64,000 nt of DNA from Filimonas sp. (GTDB lineage Bacteria > Bacteroidota > Bacteroidia > Chitinophagales > Chitinophagaceae): positions 248,001-312,000 of the forward strand of contig JAFKHH010000016.1 of NCBI GenBank assembly GCA_017306865.1, read 5' to 3'. The position numbers were made by a program, and so were the translations under genes. Under the pieces are notes generated by a model that was given only the letters and a program-made list of their open reading frames with translations, ran no database searches and had not been told where the DNA came from. The stretch's first letter is position 1. Each line of letters begins with the position of its first letter. Shown here piece by piece: positions 22,999 to 31,015 of the stretch.

Positions 22999-23478
22999 TT
23001 ATATATTTAAAACAAATCCATCTTCAATAAGAAAATCATTTCCATTTATTTCTAAAAAACCTTCTTTTATTGCATTTAAAATCCCATAAGCAGTCTTTTC
23101 TGCAAATATTAAATGATCCTGACCATCCACGCTCTTATCTATGCTGCTTGTTGTTTTTATGTCACCATTTAGTAGGATAACAATCTCATCGCTTATTTTA
23201 ATACAGCATAATCTTAATTCCAAATTTGACTTTTCTGAACTACTAATAAAGCAGTATGGCTGTAGTTTATTTTCTTTTTTAAAAAAAATATCTTTAGCAC
23301 CGTATAAGCAACCCATCTGCTCAATAACCCTAAAAATTATCGCCATCTGTTTTTGGCGATCCCTTAATCGAATTTCAAAATCTTCAAATTCCGCATAGGA
23401 ACGATCGCTTACTTTAACAGTATAGTAAGAGACCTTGTCAAATTGTAAGGTACGAACATAAAGTATCTCAGTTTTCAA
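22999..23478 (-). CDS. Putative HigB/RelE-like toxin
   Basis: This 159-residue protein is first in the operon with the XRE and SecB-like genes. The middle resembles HigB/Gp49-type toxins: a helix FEDFEIRLRDRQKQMAIIF, then strands LELRLCCIKIS and DEIVILLNGDIKT ending in the lysine-containing turn seen in RelE-fold mRNA interferases. It is longer than typical HigB (about 110 residues) because of an N-terminal stretch and a C-terminal ILNAIKEGFL part. Identification depends mostly on gene order. No second family was recognised. Confidence 0.6.
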   Translation of the reverse strand: MKTEILYVRTLQFDKVSYYTVKVSDRSYAEFEDFEIRLRDRQKQMAIIFRVIEQMGCLYGAKDIFFKKENKLQPYCFISSSEKSNLELRLCCIKISDEIVILLNGDIKTTSSIDKSVDGQDHLIFAEKTAYGILNAIKEGFLEINGNDFLIEDGFVLNI

Positions 23479-23711
23479 CTTAACTTAAAAGTTAAGTAAA
23501 GATATAGCAAGTAGTAGAATAAATAAAATAAAAATATTTCAAACTATTATTTTCCATTAAACTTATTAACAACAGATGCTTACACAATATTATTTTATAT
23601 ATATATCGATGGGCCCAAAAAATAATCGCATCCTCAAAACTGCTATTTGCTTACTTAAAAATAAGAACTCATTCCATTTTTCTTAAATACTGATTCAGAA
23701 CATATCAAATT

Positions 23712-24626
23712 TCAGCGAATAAATTTTTTATCAATAAAAACTCCCTTGATCGGCACATCATATCCATCGTATTCAATTGTATAGTTGTTAGGATAAGTAA
23801 TAGTTATATTGCCCAATTGACTAAAGATGTACCCCTCTTTGGTTTTCATTACTGAAATTTCATCTTCCAAATACCTTTTACTGATTTGCCAAATACCAAC
23901 AATATTACCCTTTTCAAGTAAGTATATTTTAGAATTATAAAAAATTAAATACATATTGGATTTTATACTTTTAAATTGTGTCTCTACGCCATTTGGGTTT
24001 TCTCTATATTCAGAAATTTTCCAAGCAACACTTTTCGGATTATTAATAAATGCTTTGGGGAGATAAACATCATTTAGTTTAGGTAATGGCAATTTTGATT
24101 TATCTTCTTTCTGTAATGTATCCCGCATAAGACTCGGTTGTGCATTTTCAAAACAGCCACGAACGTAAAAACGAAATACTTTCTTCCATGCATTTATTCC
24201 TTTATCAGCGTCAATTGCTTTTCCACTTCTAAGTTCAATAACACAACCTTTATCTTTTGTTTGTAAGACACGAAGTTCGCAGGTAGAGTAATCATCAACC
24301 CATGTTCCAGCATAGCAAACCTCTGTTACAGCCCCAAGTTCACTATCATATCCATTTGTTGTTGTAGTCTTTTTTGTATATCGTGCTGACCAATCATTTC
24401 CATTCTCCCACTTCAGTAAAAAAGTACGATTAGATTCATCTAGTTCAAATCTTCCATTTGAAAAAGTTTCACCCATATTTTGATAATACGCCTTATATAT
24501 CCCGTCAAGTGCTAAAATAGGACGTTGATATTGCATTAATCGATAGCCATAAAATTCAAGCTTTTTTGTCTGAGCATGTAGGAGGCTTGAGGAAAAGACA
24601 AATAGAAAAATGTAAAATGTTCTCAT
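23712..24626 (-). CDS. Secreted protein of unknown function (island cargo)
   Basis: This 304-residue protein has a Sec signal (MRTFYIFLFVFSSSLLHAQ). The mature part is mainly beta: an early segment KLEFYGYRLMQYQRPI, MORN-like turn FSNGRFELDE, and a C-terminal half with LIFYNSKIYLLEKGNIVGIW. Three or four Cys residues could make disulfides in the periplasm. No lipobox is seen. It has its own upstream region divergent from the XRE regulator and does not belong to a replication function, so it looks like cargo. The family is not recognised. Confidence 0.7.
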   Translation of the reverse strand: MRTFYIFLFVFSSSLLHAQTKKLEFYGYRLMQYQRPILALDGIYKAYYQNMGETFSNGRFELDESNRTFLLKWENGNDWSARYTKKTTTTNGYDSELGAVTEVCYAGTWVDDYSTCELRVLQTKDKGCVIELRSGKAIDADKGINAWKKVFRFYVRGCFENAQPSLMRDTLQKEDKSKLPLPKLNDVYLPKAFINNPKSVAWKISEYRENPNGVETQFKSIKSNMYLIFYNSKIYLLEKGNIVGIWQISKRYLEDEISVMKTKEGYIFSQLGNITITYPNNYTIEYDGYDVPIKGVFIDKKFIR

Positions 24627-24688
24627 AACGAATTATTGTTTAAGATTAAAAATAACGCATATATACGTCTATTCAAAATATACAAAAA

Positions 24689-24701
24689 GCCCAATTTGGG
24701 C
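24689..24701. promoter_or_regulatory. 13-bp dyad before the XRE gene
   Basis: GCCCAATTTGGGC is a perfect palindrome around a central T. It ends 2 bp before the GTG start of the XRE regulator, in the divergent gap, as expected for an autoregulatory operator. Confidence 0.45.
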
Positions 24702-24703
24702 CG

Positions 24704-24937
24704 GTGATAAGTGTCAAAAATAAAAAATTAATAAAAGCAATCGGTGAACAAGTTCGCTCGGTACGCCTACAACTTGATTTATCGCAAGAGGAGTTGGCAA
24801 ATGAGGCAGATATTCCATTATCACAGATTGGCAGAATAGAAAGAGGTGAAACAAATCCAACTATTTCAACCTTATTTGTAATAGCAGAAGCTTTAAAGAC
24901 AGATTTAAAAAATCTGGTGAGTGTGAAGTTGAAATAA
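24704..24937 (+). CDS. Cro/C1-type (XRE) transcriptional regulator
   Basis: This 77-residue protein is a single helix-turn-helix domain: LIKAIGEQVRSVRLQLDLSQ, EELANEADIPLSQIGRIERG, then TNPTISTLFVIAEAL. It has a GTG start and is the only plus-strand gene in the island. It is likely the island's master repressor or a regulator of the neighbouring divergent gene, as similar small XRE proteins control excision and replication in satellites. That role is inferred from position. Confidence 0.85.
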   Translation: MISVKNKKLIKAIGEQVRSVRLQLDLSQEELANEADIPLSQIGRIERGETNPTISTLFVIAEALKTDLKNLVSVKLK

Positions 24938-24967
24938 AGTTTTCAGATTTCCGAAACCCTTAAAATC

Positions 24968-25174
24968 CTACAGAGCTTTTTTACTGCTATTATTGTCCAA
25001 GGCATCAAGTAGATCAAAAATTACTTCTATATTCTTAAGTATATTTTCAAAATCTACAGGTAAATTGTCATAGTAAGAAGCAAAATAACCTAGCATAATT
25101 CTTCGCAAGGATCTATCCATCATTTTTATCTCCACATCGCTAACAATCTGTAATACTTTATCAATACTCAGCAT
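24968..25174 (-). CDS. Small helical protein of unknown function
   Basis: This 68-residue protein is predicted to be all-helical and acidic (LSIDKVLQIVSDVEIKMMDR, FENILKNIEVIFDLLDALD). No family recognised. It lies between the XRE regulator (converging) and the KilAC-like gene. A short helical protein at this place could be a regulator or anti-repressor partner. Its reality is supported by a plausible start and composition only. Confidence 0.5.
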   Translation of the reverse strand: MLSIDKVLQIVSDVEIKMMDRSLRRIMLGYFASYYDNLPVDFENILKNIEVIFDLLDALDNNSSKKAL

Positions 25175-25235
25175 TATTCATTTTTTGCGAATGTCTGCAG
25201 AAGGCATACAAAGAGCATATAATCGCATATAAGTT

Positions 25236-25319
25236 TTTTATGACCCCTATATTGCAAGAAAGAAAGAGAGTTGGCGAATTTGCCGCCTTTTTCATAAAGC
25301 CAATATAAGGGCCATAAAA
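25236..25319. repeat. Imperfect 19-bp inverted repeat
   Basis: TTTTATGACCCCTATATTG (25236-25254) and CAATATAAGGGCCATAAAA (25301-25319) are inverted copies with two mismatches, spaced by 46 bp. They lie just after the stop of the KilAC-like gene and could be a terminator-like structure or a protein-binding pair. Confidence 0.5.
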
Positions 25320-25327
25320 ATTTTATA

Positions 25328-25675
25328 TTAATTGACTTCATTTAAAAGATGAAGATCATTGGGGTAAAATTCTTGCCAATGCTTATACTCTAATTCCTTA
25401 ATTATTGGCAATTTTGTCTTCTTTATCCAATTTATTCCTCTTTTAGAAATCATCACTCTTGGATAAGACTTGCGTTTGATAGTTACCCACTCTATTTTAA
25501 ACCACCCAAGCTTCAGTAAGTCTTCACATGGCTTATTATGATTTTTTCCCTTTTGCAAAACTTTCAACTCACGTAAGTATTCAAAAAAAATATTTCTACC
25601 CATTAAATATTGACCAATCTTAAGGTTAATCATTTTTAAAGCTTGTGAAATAGTATAATAATCTTTTTGATTCAT
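25328..25675 (-). CDS. KilAC-like phage antirepressor domain protein
   Basis: From the ATG at 25675 this protein is 115 residues: MNQKDYYTISQALKMINLKIG, then a core matching the KilAC pattern (MGRNIFFEYLRELKVLQKG, NKPCEDLLKLGWFKIE, RVMISKRGINWIKK). KilAC domains end many phage antirepressors. A longer frame from 25726 is rejected because it would run through a clear terminator hairpin (25694-25716). It lies directly after the primase-helicase gene and indicates phage-related regulation in the island. Confidence 0.75.
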   Translation of the reverse strand: MNQKDYYTISQALKMINLKIGQYLMGRNIFFEYLRELKVLQKGKNHNKPCEDLLKLGWFKIEWVTIKRKSYPRVMISKRGINWIKKTKLPIIKELEYKHWQEFYPNDLHLLNEVN

Positions 25676-25680
25676 GTTTA

Positions 25681-25716
25681 TTTTTTTAAAAAAGCCAGTG
25701 GCAAAATACCACTGGC
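25681..25716 (-). terminator. Terminator of the primase-helicase gene
   Basis: On the minus strand GCCAGTGG and CCACTGGC form a perfect 8-bp stem around TATTTTG, followed by TTTTTTAAAAAAA. It also fixes the start of the next gene downstream of it. Confidence 0.85.
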
Positions 25717-25755
25717 AAGGATTCATAGGATGTAGGAAATTTAAGAATTGTGTCT

Positions 25756-28044
25756 CTAAGCAACTTTCTTATATTCATTATGCTTCGGCTTGCTTAACAT
25801 CTCTGCATTCACTGCTTGAGTCAAATAACTCTCTGCCGTTTTTTCTGGAATCTGCATGAGATTTGCTATATCCATTGCGTCTTTTCTGTTAAACTGTGAC
25901 GGAAGAGATTGAATATATTTTTCTTTATTACTTGCTCTACCAGTTTTTGTTGCTTTTAATGTAGAGTAAATTTCTACACTATGATAGATCAGGCAATCGA
26001 TCATCCCGGTCGTTGTTCTAAAATCAATATCAGAACAGACTATTTGAGATGGCAATATTTCATTTTCAGCAATTCTAATTGTTGTCAAAATCATGGCAAT
26101 GCGAAAAAATATTGTTCCCATTCTGCGTATCGATGCCAAAACATCATCTCCATATATATTCTTCAAAGAGATGCTCTTTTCTCTAAACCAATCATTAAAC
26201 TCTTTTCCTTGTTGTTCGGATAGAGAAAATTCAATCTCATCGCTTTCCGCCCCATTTAAAAAGTCAAATAAATATGGTTTAGTAATATCAAATAACCTCA
26301 CCCCTTCACTCCTTAGTTTGTAATCACAACTTTCTTTTTTTGCAAACACATCTTTCCAAATACATTCTGAAGAAAAGGAGTAAAACAAAAACCTACTTGT
26401 CAATCCATTCTCAGAACCTGGCAACATTCTTCTAACTTGATTTGGGGTACCTGAAACAAGTACAGAAAATGCAGAAGAGTTTATACAACAATATTCATCA
26501 TTAGTTTTTCTTTCATAGGAGATATCTTCATGATGAAAAGCCTTGCGGTAAATCTCAGAAAAATTACCATGTTCGGATTTATTAGCATTAGTCAAAGTAT
26601 CAGCCTCCGTATCAAATACCAACCCCATTTTTTTATTTCCCTCGATGGTATTCATTAATTTAGCTGATGTATTATTGGCAGGCACAAAAAATTTTTTCAT
26701 AACAGGAGGTATTATGCCTTTTTTCCCATCTTCCTCCAGCGCATCATAAGCACCTTTTTCATATTGGTAATCATCCAAAAAGCGCTTGTGAATTTCTCCT
26801 CCTAATTCCTTGATGCCATTTAACACCCCTTTTCCACTTGCCGCGGGGGCAGTAATAAATGAGAAAAGATTTGCATGAATACGTCTGGAATCATAAACAC
26901 CAAAAACTCTTGGAAAGCAGGTACTAAGTAGAGTAAGTGTGCCGAGAAGAAACATATCCCTTTCTCTAGCATCATCATAAAGTGACATTATTCCTTTAAT
27001 GAAAGGGGGCAAATTTTGATATGCCATATCAGGAATAACAGGAGTTTTCCAATTTTCAGTTTTATCTGTCCAACTGGAAAAGACTTCCTGATTTTTCTCA
27101 TACATACCATCGAACACGCGATATAAATCATTTTTTTCATCGAAAGGATTTGCCTCGCAAATTACTGCCTCGCTATTCCAAAAAAACGTTTTAAAATGCT
27201 GAATCGCCTTTTCCTTAGTAATTCCAAAAGAATTGCAGTAAACTGCTAGCTTCACAAGCCAATTATGCCTATTTCCCACTTTAAAGTCACCTGCATCACG
27301 CGTAGCTAGCCTGCACAATGAAACAAAATTTGAAGGGTCGTTTCTTTTTTCATAATTTAATCTAGAAGATAAATATTGATATCCCTTCTCAAAAAGAATA
27401 TGTGCTTCGTTTTTTCCTATCTCATTGTTGGCACTTGTTGCACTTAACCTTTTAACATTTTCAAAATACTTATCGGCCAAAAATGTATAGTAGCTATTTG
27501 ATTGTATGTCATATAAAGTAGGATTATAATAAACATCCGCATCATGGCATAAAAAACAGGCTCTTGAAATATTAGAGCAACTTTTATCAATAGCATTTTC
27601 TGGCAGGCCTATGTCATTTATCAAATAATCAACATATGCATCAAAATTGCGTTTAAAGCTAAATTGCGGATTACATGGAAAGATGAGTTTCAAACCATTA
27701 CCCCTTGGGGATATAAATGCCATTACTAAAATCTGCTCTGCAGTCTCCAACACCTTTTTTTTGAAATCTTGAGCGTTGTTCAACCCATCAATATCAAGGC
27801 AGATTAAACCAGATTCCTGAACAAGATCGCCATCTTTTCTTGTTTTAAATGTACCTCCAAAAGTTACATAAGGCAATTGATTTTTCTTATATAAACTCTG
27901 AAGAGCAGGGAGCGCTTTGCGCAAATAAGCAGTTTTCCTTTTTAGTTCTTCATCTGCTTTAATTAAATTAAACACTTCATCAATACTGATTTGAGACTGC
28001 GGGGTAATATTTGTTATACCGGCAGAAAAGAAGTTAATTGTCAT
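25756..28044 (-). CDS. BT4734-like/DUF3987 primase-helicase
   Basis: This 762-residue replication protein has two parts. The N-terminal 200 residues match the BT4734-like (VirE-N) domain with an archaeo-eukaryotic primase-like core: GLICLDIDG (metal-binding Asp pair) and SPRGNGLKLIFP, then DKSCSNISRACFL. The C-terminal part from about 345 is DUF3987, a superfamily-3-like helicase with Walker A APAASGKG and Walker B LVFDTEADTL. Such proteins replicate Bacteroidota mobile elements. An AT-rich stretch upstream (28120-28310) could be the origin. Confidence 0.88.
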   Translation of the reverse strand: MTINFFSAGITNITPQSQISIDEVFNLIKADEELKRKTAYLRKALPALQSLYKKNQLPYVTFGGTFKTRKDGDLVQESGLICLDIDGLNNAQDFKKKVLETAEQILVMAFISPRGNGLKLIFPCNPQFSFKRNFDAYVDYLINDIGLPENAIDKSCSNISRACFLCHDADVYYNPTLYDIQSNSYYTFLADKYFENVKRLSATSANNEIGKNEAHILFEKGYQYLSSRLNYEKRNDPSNFVSLCRLATRDAGDFKVGNRHNWLVKLAVYCNSFGITKEKAIQHFKTFFWNSEAVICEANPFDEKNDLYRVFDGMYEKNQEVFSSWTDKTENWKTPVIPDMAYQNLPPFIKGIMSLYDDARERDMFLLGTLTLLSTCFPRVFGVYDSRRIHANLFSFITAPAASGKGVLNGIKELGGEIHKRFLDDYQYEKGAYDALEEDGKKGIIPPVMKKFFVPANNTSAKLMNTIEGNKKMGLVFDTEADTLTNANKSEHGNFSEIYRKAFHHEDISYERKTNDEYCCINSSAFSVLVSGTPNQVRRMLPGSENGLTSRFLFYSFSSECIWKDVFAKKESCDYKLRSEGVRLFDITKPYLFDFLNGAESDEIEFSLSEQQGKEFNDWFREKSISLKNIYGDDVLASIRRMGTIFFRIAMILTTIRIAENEILPSQIVCSDIDFRTTTGMIDCLIYHSVEIYSTLKATKTGRASNKEKYIQSLPSQFNRKDAMDIANLMQIPEKTAESYLTQAVNAEMLSKPKHNEYKKVA

Positions 28045-28317
28045 TTTTAAAAAAATTAATAAATGAAACCGATTTGTTCTTTCTACGATTTTTAAACTAT
28101 TGTCAGCAAAAAGCTGATTCCCTCTTTCAAAGAACTTCAGCGAAGAACATCACACTAATCACTCTTCACACATCGCTATATATAGAAGTCAAACAGTAAT
28201 CCATTTGACTCAATAAGAAAAATTGACAGTATATAAACTATTAATATTTTATATAATTTTTTATTTGATATTATAATTTATATAGCTGCAATTTTTTCAT
28301 GCTCATGACAAAATGGA
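28045..28317. other. AT-rich gap, candidate replication origin
   Basis: The 273-bp gap contains no gene. It includes short repeats around TCAGC and CACTAATCACTCTTCACACA (about 28136-28173) and an extreme AT tract (28200-28300). Placement beside a primase-helicase gene fits an origin, but no iteron series could be proven. Confidence 0.3.
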
Positions 28318-28608
28318 TTAGCGGTATCCTCTTATTGCCTTGATCGATTTTTCTAGATCAGATTGCCAAAAGCGTTGACGTGTGCCTGAAACCGACAACG
28401 CTTTTACTCTCCCCTCTCTTATGTATTTCGAAAGAGTAGGAGCAGAAACACCTAAAAACTTTGCTGCCTCTTTTTTTGTTAGTAGGCTATCGTCTTTCTT
28501 TTCATCAGCAGAAGGAGTACGTATGTTTACTATAGCTTCTTTAACTGCTTCAGTAATATATTGTTTCAATAGATCGATACTGTGTACTTCAATAAATGTT
28601 GTTGACAT
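28318..28608 (-). CDS. Excisionase-like helix-turn-helix protein
   Basis: This 96-residue protein ends in a winged HTH of the MerR/excisionase group: TKKEAAKFLGVSAPTLSKYI, REGRVKALSVSGTRQRFW, then SDLEKSIKAI. A charged N-terminal helix precedes it. In Bacteroidota islands such a gene beside integrase and primase directs excision or controls replication. It is encoded between integrase and primase-helicase on the same strand. Confidence 0.85.
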   Translation of the reverse strand: MSTTFIEVHSIDLLKQYITEAVKEAIVNIRTPSADEKKDDSLLTKKEAAKFLGVSAPTLSKYIREGRVKALSVSGTRQRFWQSDLEKSIKAIRGYR

Positions 28609-28757
28609 AAAATCGGCTTTATTTTTTAGTTATAAATAGCTTTCGCTGTTACCGATTTGTCACCAGCAGTGAGGTTCGCTGGCGATTTTACAATTTTTGA
28701 TGCGAGATGCATCGGAAGAACAAAGGAAAATGAAATTTAAAAACTTTCGCTATTATG

Positions 28758-30017
28758 CTAAGAAAAGATCGAATATTTTTTTAACGCCTCGGCGTTTTGT
28801 TGTTGACTAATTCTTACATAGCTCTGAAATGCGCGCAATGATTTATGCGCCGTCATCAACATAATACTACTTGTATTTATCCCATCTAAAATTGAATTAC
28901 TTATTAAGCTTCTTCTTCCAACATGGGTTGTAAGTAACTGCCATTTTTCTTTTGTTGCTGTCTTTTTATTACCTCCAATAGTTTTTGTAACGATGACCGG
29001 ATCATTCAATTCTGCTTTTTTTCCAATTTCCTTCAGGCAACGATTCGATATCTGATTGCATGGAGCTTTGGGTAATTCGTAGTTATATTTTTCAAATACC
29101 CTGCGAACATGAGAAGAAATGGGTATTACAACTTCTTGACCGGTCTTTACTGTTCTTACAATTAAAACTTCATCTTTTATATTCTCTTTCTTAAGCCTTA
29201 CAACATCTGAATACCTCAAGGCTGTATAACAGCTAATAATAAAATAATCACGTACTACATCGTTTGTTTTATCGTCAGAAAGGTCAAGATTCGCCAGTGT
29301 TTCAATTTCTTCTTTTGTAAGAAAAATCCTTTCTACATCTTCTGCTGGCTTTTGAAAGCTTTTGCTTCTGAATGATAAATTTGTGTTCAGACCTCTTTCG
29401 GTTGCTTCATTCATAAATACCTTCACCGTCTTAATATGCTTCCCTTCAGTATTGCGACCTATCCCTCTAGATTGAAGGAATTTAATAAATTGACTACGCC
29501 ATTCTATTGTAATATCATCATACTCAAAACTTCTCTTTGCTAACGTTTCAGCGAACTGTTTCATTCTCCTATATGTACCCCAGTATGTTTTTATTGTTGC
29601 TTCTTTCTTAATTGGCGTACAGTCTGAAATATATTGCTCAATAAAAGGAAATAAGGAAAGTTTTTGGGGTGCAGCTTCTTTAATGCTAACTGGTAGAATA
29701 TTTAGTTTCGAATTAACTCTTTCTTTCAATTCACTAGCAAGTGGCACAATGCCATCAATTTGAAAATTGCGGAATTCTTCTTTGAAAGTATTTGCCATTT
29801 TATCAAGCCAAAAATTCAATGAGCTTGACATTGGCTTCTGTTTTCCAGCAATAGCTCTTTGAGATGCAAAACTCCAGGCAGTTGCAAGGATTTTTTCACC
29901 TGTTGTAAGAGTAAAACGTTGAGGCCCTTCAGAAGCAGTGTATTTTACATCCATATAAATCAGCGTTGGCTCTTGTGACTTGGGGTCTTTTAAGTAAAAC
30001 CGTGGTTCAGGAATCAT
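28758..30017 (-). CDS. Tyrosine recombinase/integrase of the island
   Basis: This 419-residue protein has an N-terminal arm-binding region (RFYLKDPKSQEPTLIYMDVK), a SAM-like core-binding domain (about 125-225) and a C-terminal catalytic domain. Catalytic residues can be picked out: Arg in CYTALRYSDVVRLK, Lys in VKTGQEV, His365-x-x-Arg368 in THVGRRS, His391 in TAHKS, and the nucleophile Tyr400 in FQSYVRI. It faces away from the right att site, 211 bp off. It should integrate the island at the 3' end of tRNA-Arg. Confidence 0.95.
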   Translation of the reverse strand: MIPEPRFYLKDPKSQEPTLIYMDVKYTASEGPQRFTLTTGEKILATAWSFASQRAIAGKQKPMSSSLNFWLDKMANTFKEEFRNFQIDGIVPLASELKERVNSKLNILPVSIKEAAPQKLSLFPFIEQYISDCTPIKKEATIKTYWGTYRRMKQFAETLAKRSFEYDDITIEWRSQFIKFLQSRGIGRNTEGKHIKTVKVFMNEATERGLNTNLSFRSKSFQKPAEDVERIFLTKEEIETLANLDLSDDKTNDVVRDYFIISCYTALRYSDVVRLKKENIKDEVLIVRTVKTGQEVVIPISSHVRRVFEKYNYELPKAPCNQISNRCLKEIGKKAELNDPVIVTKTIGGNKKTATKEKWQLLTTHVGRRSLISNSILDGINTSSIMLMTAHKSLRAFQSYVRISQQQNAEALKKYSIFS

Positions 30018-30227
30018 TATATTTGTTTTATTATTATAATTATTTTATTTAAATAAATAATTGATTATTAAATAATTATAGTTGTTTTTACAGTTGACTG
30101 CAACTTTCGCACATTTTTTTCGAATTATTAAATCTTTTTCAGAAAAGCCTATAAACAACAACAGCACACATCTGTGTGCTGCGAAGGGCAGTAAAGAGCA
30201 AATAAGGGCAATCAACTGTTTGCCGGA
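30018..30227. other. Right island end upstream of integrase
   Basis: The 210-bp gap contains no supported gene. It includes AGTTGACTGCAACT (30092-30105) and ATCAACTG (30211-30218), related to the GTTGACTT boxes near the left end, so it may hold integrase arm sites and the integrase promoter. Confidence 0.4.
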
Positions 30228-30244
30228 CTTGTCGGGACTACAAA
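30228..30244 (+). repeat. Right attachment site (attR core)
   Basis: Exact 17-bp copy of the tRNA-Arg 3' end (18997-19013). Confidence 0.9.
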
Positions 30245-30278
30245 AGCTCATCTGAAAAGATGGGCTTTTTATTTTTTA
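30245..30278 (+). terminator. Displaced original terminator of tRNA-Arg
   Basis: AGCTCATCT-GAAA-AGATGGGCT followed by TTTTTATTTTTT directly abuts the right att repeat. If the island were removed it would sit just after the tRNA, so it is probably the ancestral tRNA terminator. Confidence 0.75.
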
Positions 30279-30290
30279 GCTAAAGATATT

Positions 30291-30677
30291 TTAAGCTTTA
30301 TACTTACTTAAACTGACGATGCCCCATGCAGCCAATAAAACCTCTACAACTAAACCCACCAAAAAGAAATTAGAAGGGGTTCCATCGAAAACAATGCTGA
30401 TAATTCTACCTGAAGCAAGACCAGCCATAAACAAAATATTGGCGATTGTTGCAGGCTTCCAGTATGCTGGTTTAATAATTCCAACAAACCAAAACGCAGC
30501 CATCGCGATGTACAAACCCATTAAGGCTCTAAAAATGCCTGAAAGCCCTCTCTGTTCTAATGTGAAATGAAAGCAGCTTTGCATAAATCCACCGGGAAGT
30601 AGACCATACACTATTGCTATCGGAACAATGACAATAATGGACGCCAGTAAGTGAATATTCTTTGCTTTCAAGATCAT
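30291..30677 (-). CDS. DUF4345 family membrane protein
   Basis: This 128-residue protein has four hydrophobic helices. The pattern GIFRALMGLYIAMAAFWFVG, then ILFMAGLASGRIISIVFDGTPS, matches DUF4345, a small inner-membrane family with no known function. It is the first host gene to the right of the island and is transcribed toward the att site. Confidence 0.82.
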   Translation of the reverse strand: MILKAKNIHLLASIIVIVPIAIVYGLLPGGFMQSCFHFTLEQRGLSGIFRALMGLYIAMAAFWFVGIIKPAYWKPATIANILFMAGLASGRIISIVFDGTPSNFFLVGLVVEVLLAAWGIVSLSKYKA

Positions 30678-30687
30678 CTTTTAAAAT

Positions 30688-31015
30688 ATGAGTCAAGGTA
30701 ACCAAACATATCGGCCAGAGAGTATTTAAAGCAAGACCTCCAAATTTTAAGAAGAAAAGTGTCTATAATCGTCGTTTTATGTATCAACATAGCTTTGATG
30801 AGCTGGATGCCCACCACTGGAAATATATGTGGGTGAATCTGAAAGGTGTACCGGAGGAGCATCAGGAGTGTGAAGTTGCGGAGAGATGAAAGACAGATGC
30901 TTTACGTTATGCAGAAAGAATCTGAAAACTGTGCAGCACAAATAATGGCTACAACTGGATGCTTACGACAATTAAAGAGTGAGAATACGAATACTTAAAG
31001 AAGATGATTGGCTAA
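30688..31015 (+). pseudogene. Broken gene: one frameshift and three in-frame TGA codons
   Basis: Starting at ATG 30688 the frame reads MSQGNQTYRPES and stops at TAA 30727. A one-base shift restores a long frame (FKARPPNFKKKSVYNRRFMY, then HSFDELDAHHWKYMWVNLKG) interrupted only by TGA at 30887, 30923 and 30980, and ending at TAA 31013. The text keeps a natural protein composition across the stops (KTDALRYAERI, STNNGYNWMLTTIKE, EYEYLKKMIG), so an approximately 108-residue protein was probably encoded. The family is not recognised. It overlaps the tail of the small minus-strand gene by about 20 bp. Confidence 0.5.

Larger units (their letters stand above)
18997..30244. mobile_element. Integrated genomic island in tRNA-Arg (about 11.2 kb)
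   Basis: The island is bounded by a 17-bp direct repeat, CTTGTCGGGACTACAAA, at 18997-19013 (tRNA 3' end) and 30228-30244. An inward-facing tyrosine integrase gene lies 211 bp from the right repeat. Order from the right: integrase, excisionase-like HTH, primase-helicase, KilAC-like protein, small helical protein, XRE regulator, secreted protein, toxin-antitoxin-chaperone operon, three-gene KAP operon. No relaxase, conjugation or capsid genes are seen. Base composition is visibly more AT-rich than the flanks, and the host spacer word repeats are absent inside. It resembles a phage satellite or a mobilisable island. Confidence 0.9.

Noticed and set aside
25676-25726. Upstream start for the KilAC-like gene
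   Set aside because: The added 17 codons run through a clear terminator hairpin with T run (25681-25716). The ATG at 25675 is preferred.
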